Assembly (NCBI RefSeq): GCF_001437285.1
Contig: NZ_JQBF01000003.1
Span: 124,001 to 188,000 of the forward strand
DNA length: 64,000 bases
From: Pediococcus pentosaceus
GTDB taxonomy: Bacteria > Bacillota > Bacilli > Lactobacillales > Lactobacillaceae
Direction: 5' to 3'
Positions 62,179-64,000 of the stretch are shown here, piece by piece. Within the stretch, counting starts at the first letter, position 1. Each line of letters starts with the position of its first letter. The notes under the pieces were generated by a model. That model made no database searches. It saw nothing but the letters and a program-made list of their open reading frames with translations, and had not been told where the DNA came from. Both the position numbers and the translations under genes were made by a program.

Positions 62179-62225
62179 GTTATATAATGCTATTGGAATT
62201 TAGGAAACGGACGGTAGGAATAAAA

Positions 62226-63224
62226 ATGGTATTTACTGATACAGAAAATTTAATTCAAGCGATGTTGGAGCAACAGATAATTCCTGGAGCAGACTATACT
62301 TTTATTCATCATGGAAGGTTAGTTCATGAGGTAACCACAGGCTATAGCAGCGTAGTACCGGTTAAACGGCGCTTAGCGCAAGGTGAGTATTTTGATGTAG
62401 CTTCTTTAACCAAAGTTATGGGGACGGTTCCTTTGACGCTCTGGTTAGAACAACAGGGAAGGATTAATTTAGAAGCCCCAGTGAGCCAATACCTTCCCCA
62501 AATTAAAGATGCAAGAGTTACGTTACGTCATTTGTTGACGCATACTTCGGGGGCTACGGCTTGGATTGATCAGCGGGATGAATTAAATGCGAGTGAATTA
62601 CGGGAAGCTATCTACAATAATTTAACTTTTGGAGCTGATTTTAATCAAAAAGTTGTTTATAACGATTATAATTTCCTATTGCTGGGCTTTATAATTGAAC
62701 GGGTATTACATATGCCGGTTCAAGTAGCAATTCAGAAATATGTGTTGCAGCCTTGGGGATTAGAAGCCAGTAGCTTCACCCCTGATCCTCATCAAGCTAT
62801 TCCAACGCAAGTCCGCAATGGCATCTTAACTAAGGGACAGGTACATGATCCTAAGGCCGCTTCGTTAGGCTTGCATGCTGGTTCAGCAGGACTATTTTCT
62901 ACCAAACATGATGTGGTTAAATTTACCCTGAAAATGTTAGCAAATGAAAATGAACTTTTGGATGAAACAACCATGCGTCAATTCGAAGATAATCAAACGA
63001 CTAATTCTAAATTACTCCGTTCATGGGGCTGGGCGTTTGTTACTAGAAAACCACATCAAGTTCTACTCAGACATAGCGGTTTCACTGGAACATTTATTTT
63101 ATTGGATCGTTTAACACAAAATGGATTGGTATTCTTATCTAATCGGGTTCACCCGCAACCTAATTTGGAATTTTTAGAATATCGACAAAAAATTTATCAA
63201 ACTTTTGCCAAAGAAGATTTTTAA
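62226..63224 (+). CDS. Serine hydrolase of the class C beta-lactamase fold
   Basis: A 332-residue protein of the beta-lactamase/penicillin-binding-protein-like family. Catalytic motifs: SLTK (Ser60, Lys63), YND at 145-147 in the YxN position, and HSG in LLRHSGFTGT. There is no signal peptide, so it is probably cytosolic, an esterase or peptidase rather than a resistance enzyme. ATG 62226 follows TAGGA; an upstream frame from 62187 is rejected. Confidence 0.87.
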   Translation: MVFTDTENLIQAMLEQQIIPGADYTFIHHGRLVHEVTTGYSSVVPVKRRLAQGEYFDVASLTKVMGTVPLTLWLEQQGRINLEAPVSQYLPQIKDARVTLRHLLTHTSGATAWIDQRDELNASELREAIYNNLTFGADFNQKVVYNDYNFLLLGFIIERVLHMPVQVAIQKYVLQPWGLEASSFTPDPHQAIPTQVRNGILTKGQVHDPKAASLGLHAGSAGLFSTKHDVVKFTLKMLANENELLDETTMRQFEDNQTTNSKLLRSWGWAFVTRKPHQVLLRHSGFTGTFILLDRLTQNGLVFLSNRVHPQPNLEFLEYRQKIYQTFAKEDF

Positions 63225-63297
63225 AAATGTAACTTAAAGAACAATTGATGATGTGGTATTCTTAGGTAATGAGTAGATGAAAGGGGTTTTATAGAGT

Positions 63298-64000
63298 ATG
63301 AGTGAACCATTATTTTTAAATCCAGTATTCCATGAAAAAATTTGGGGAGGGGACCATTTAAGAACTGAATTTGGTTATGATATTCCAAGTGACCACACGG
63401 GAGAATGTTGGGCAATTTCAGCTCATCCACATGGCCCAGCCACCATTGCTAACGGAGAATTTAAAGGTATTACGTTAGACAAACTATGGGAAAGTCACCG
63501 AGAACAATTTGGAAATGCCAAGGGGGAAGTCTTTCCACTCTTAACTAAGATCTTAGATGCGAATGACGATTTATCTGTTCAAGTTCATCCAGATGATGCC
63601 TATGCAGCTGAGCATGAACATGAATTGGGTAAAACTGAATGTTGGTATATCATCTCGGCCGAACCAGGAGCTGAATTATACTACGGTCATAACGCTAAAA
63701 CACATGAAGAATTGGCAGATTGGATTAATAATGGTCAATGGGACAAATTATTCCGCAAAGTGCCAGTTAAAGCCGGTGAATTTTATTATGTGCCTAGTGG
63801 TACAATTCATGCTTTAGGTAAGGGAATTATGGTTCTTGAAACTCAACAAAGCAGTGATACAACATACCGCTTGTATGATTTTGATCGGGTAGATAAAACC
63901 ACTGGTGAAAAACGTGAACTTCATCTTCAACAATCAATTGATGTAACTAACGTACCTCATGAAGATCCTAAACTTAACATTACTACTGACAAAGTAGGCG
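63298..64000 (+). CDS. manA: Mannose-6-phosphate isomerase, class I (N-terminal part)
   Basis: Interconverts mannose 6-phosphate and fructose 6-phosphate. The first 234 codons are present and the frame is open at the window end. Zinc ligands are visible in LSVQVHPDDAYA and GKTECWYII; FYYVPSGTIHALGKGI supplies further active-site residues. Start ATG 63298, behind AAAGGGG with a slightly long spacer. The C-terminus lies outside the window. Confidence 0.95.
   Translation, partial: MSEPLFLNPVFHEKIWGGDHLRTEFGYDIPSDHTGECWAISAHPHGPATIANGEFKGITLDKLWESHREQFGNAKGEVFPLLTKILDANDDLSVQVHPDDAYAAEHEHELGKTECWYIISAEPGAELYYGHNAKTHEELADWINNGQWDKLFRKVPVKAGEFYYVPSGTIHALGKGIMVLETQQSSDTTYRLYDFDRVDKTTGEKRELHLQQSIDVTNVPHEDPKLNITTDKVG

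Noticed and set aside
1-64000. CRISPR arrays, insertion sequences and transposases
   Set aside because: No regularly spaced repeats, cas genes, transposase motifs or terminal inverted repeats were found; the only mobile-element sign is the duplicated rpsI end.

Overview
The window is low-GC Gram-positive DNA, almost certainly from a member of the Lactobacillaceae. The order ecfA1-ecfA2-ecfT-truA-rplM-rpsI, the block pcrA-camS-gatCAB-dgkB-rlmD, KxYKxGKxW signal peptides, LPQTG anchors, aggregation-promoting-factor proteins and GG(A)GG ribosome sites all point there. A class II fructose-bisphosphate aldolase and pgi indicate an intact upper glycolysis. The genus cannot be fixed from the sequence alone.

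Layout. 1-3.6 kb: vitamin ECF transporter core, truA and the rplM-rpsI operon with a good promoter and an L13-type leader. 3.6-13.95 kb: an accessory region. It begins at the rpsI terminator and contains two SEC10/PgrA-type LPXTG surface proteins (one intact, one broken by a 5-bp tandem duplication), a three-gene operon of membrane-anchored or lipoprotein unknowns, two paralogous divergent pairs of small XRE regulators, and two copies of a structured RNA element. A second copy of the rpsI 3' end plus its terminator lies at 12.71 kb, so the first 9 kb looks like an insertion with att-like ends. 14-21 kb: dps, a DUF4767 lipoprotein, a PLD-nuclease/helicase preceded by a perfect LexA-type box, and a large polytopic membrane protein. 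21-34.5 kb: a 2-hydroxyacid dehydrogenase, an ECF S component, a GH73 hydrolase, xpt, a PurK-like ATP-grasp protein, pcrA, camS, gatCAB, dgkB and rlmD; ligA, usually between pcrA and camS, is absent. 34.5-41.5 kb: an Mrr-type nuclease, a gene-free stretch with a strongly folded GC-rich element, and a gluconate locus (RpiR regulator, gnd, gntK, gntP) under a palindrome and cre site, with gntK cut by one in-frame stop. 41.5-52 kb: YxeA, a baeRF-like protein, an acetyltransferase, two tandem LysM/Apf-type secreted proteins, a two-component system, fba, a sugar transporter and pgi. 52-64 kb: apbE with two FMN reductases, an RHH/SPFH pair, rhodanese, tRNA-Gln(CTG) and tRNA-Glu(CTC), greA-like, a TetR-controlled heterodimeric ABC exporter, a serine hydrolase and the start of manA.

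The best lead for something not yet described is at 52-54.9 kb. A cytosolic-type ApbE flavin transferase is followed by a fused FMN-reductase/PAS protein whose acidic C-terminal tail carries three tandem D-x-x-S-G-A-S motifs, the consensus at which ApbE attaches FMN, plus one degenerate copy. This suggests a soluble reductase with several covalently bound flavins. The second lead is a duplicated RNA element (6.31-6.44 and 13.10-13.24 kb) whose helices are kept by compensatory changes. The third is the rpsI-flanked island with a shared promoter element in front of its surface-protein and regulator genes.
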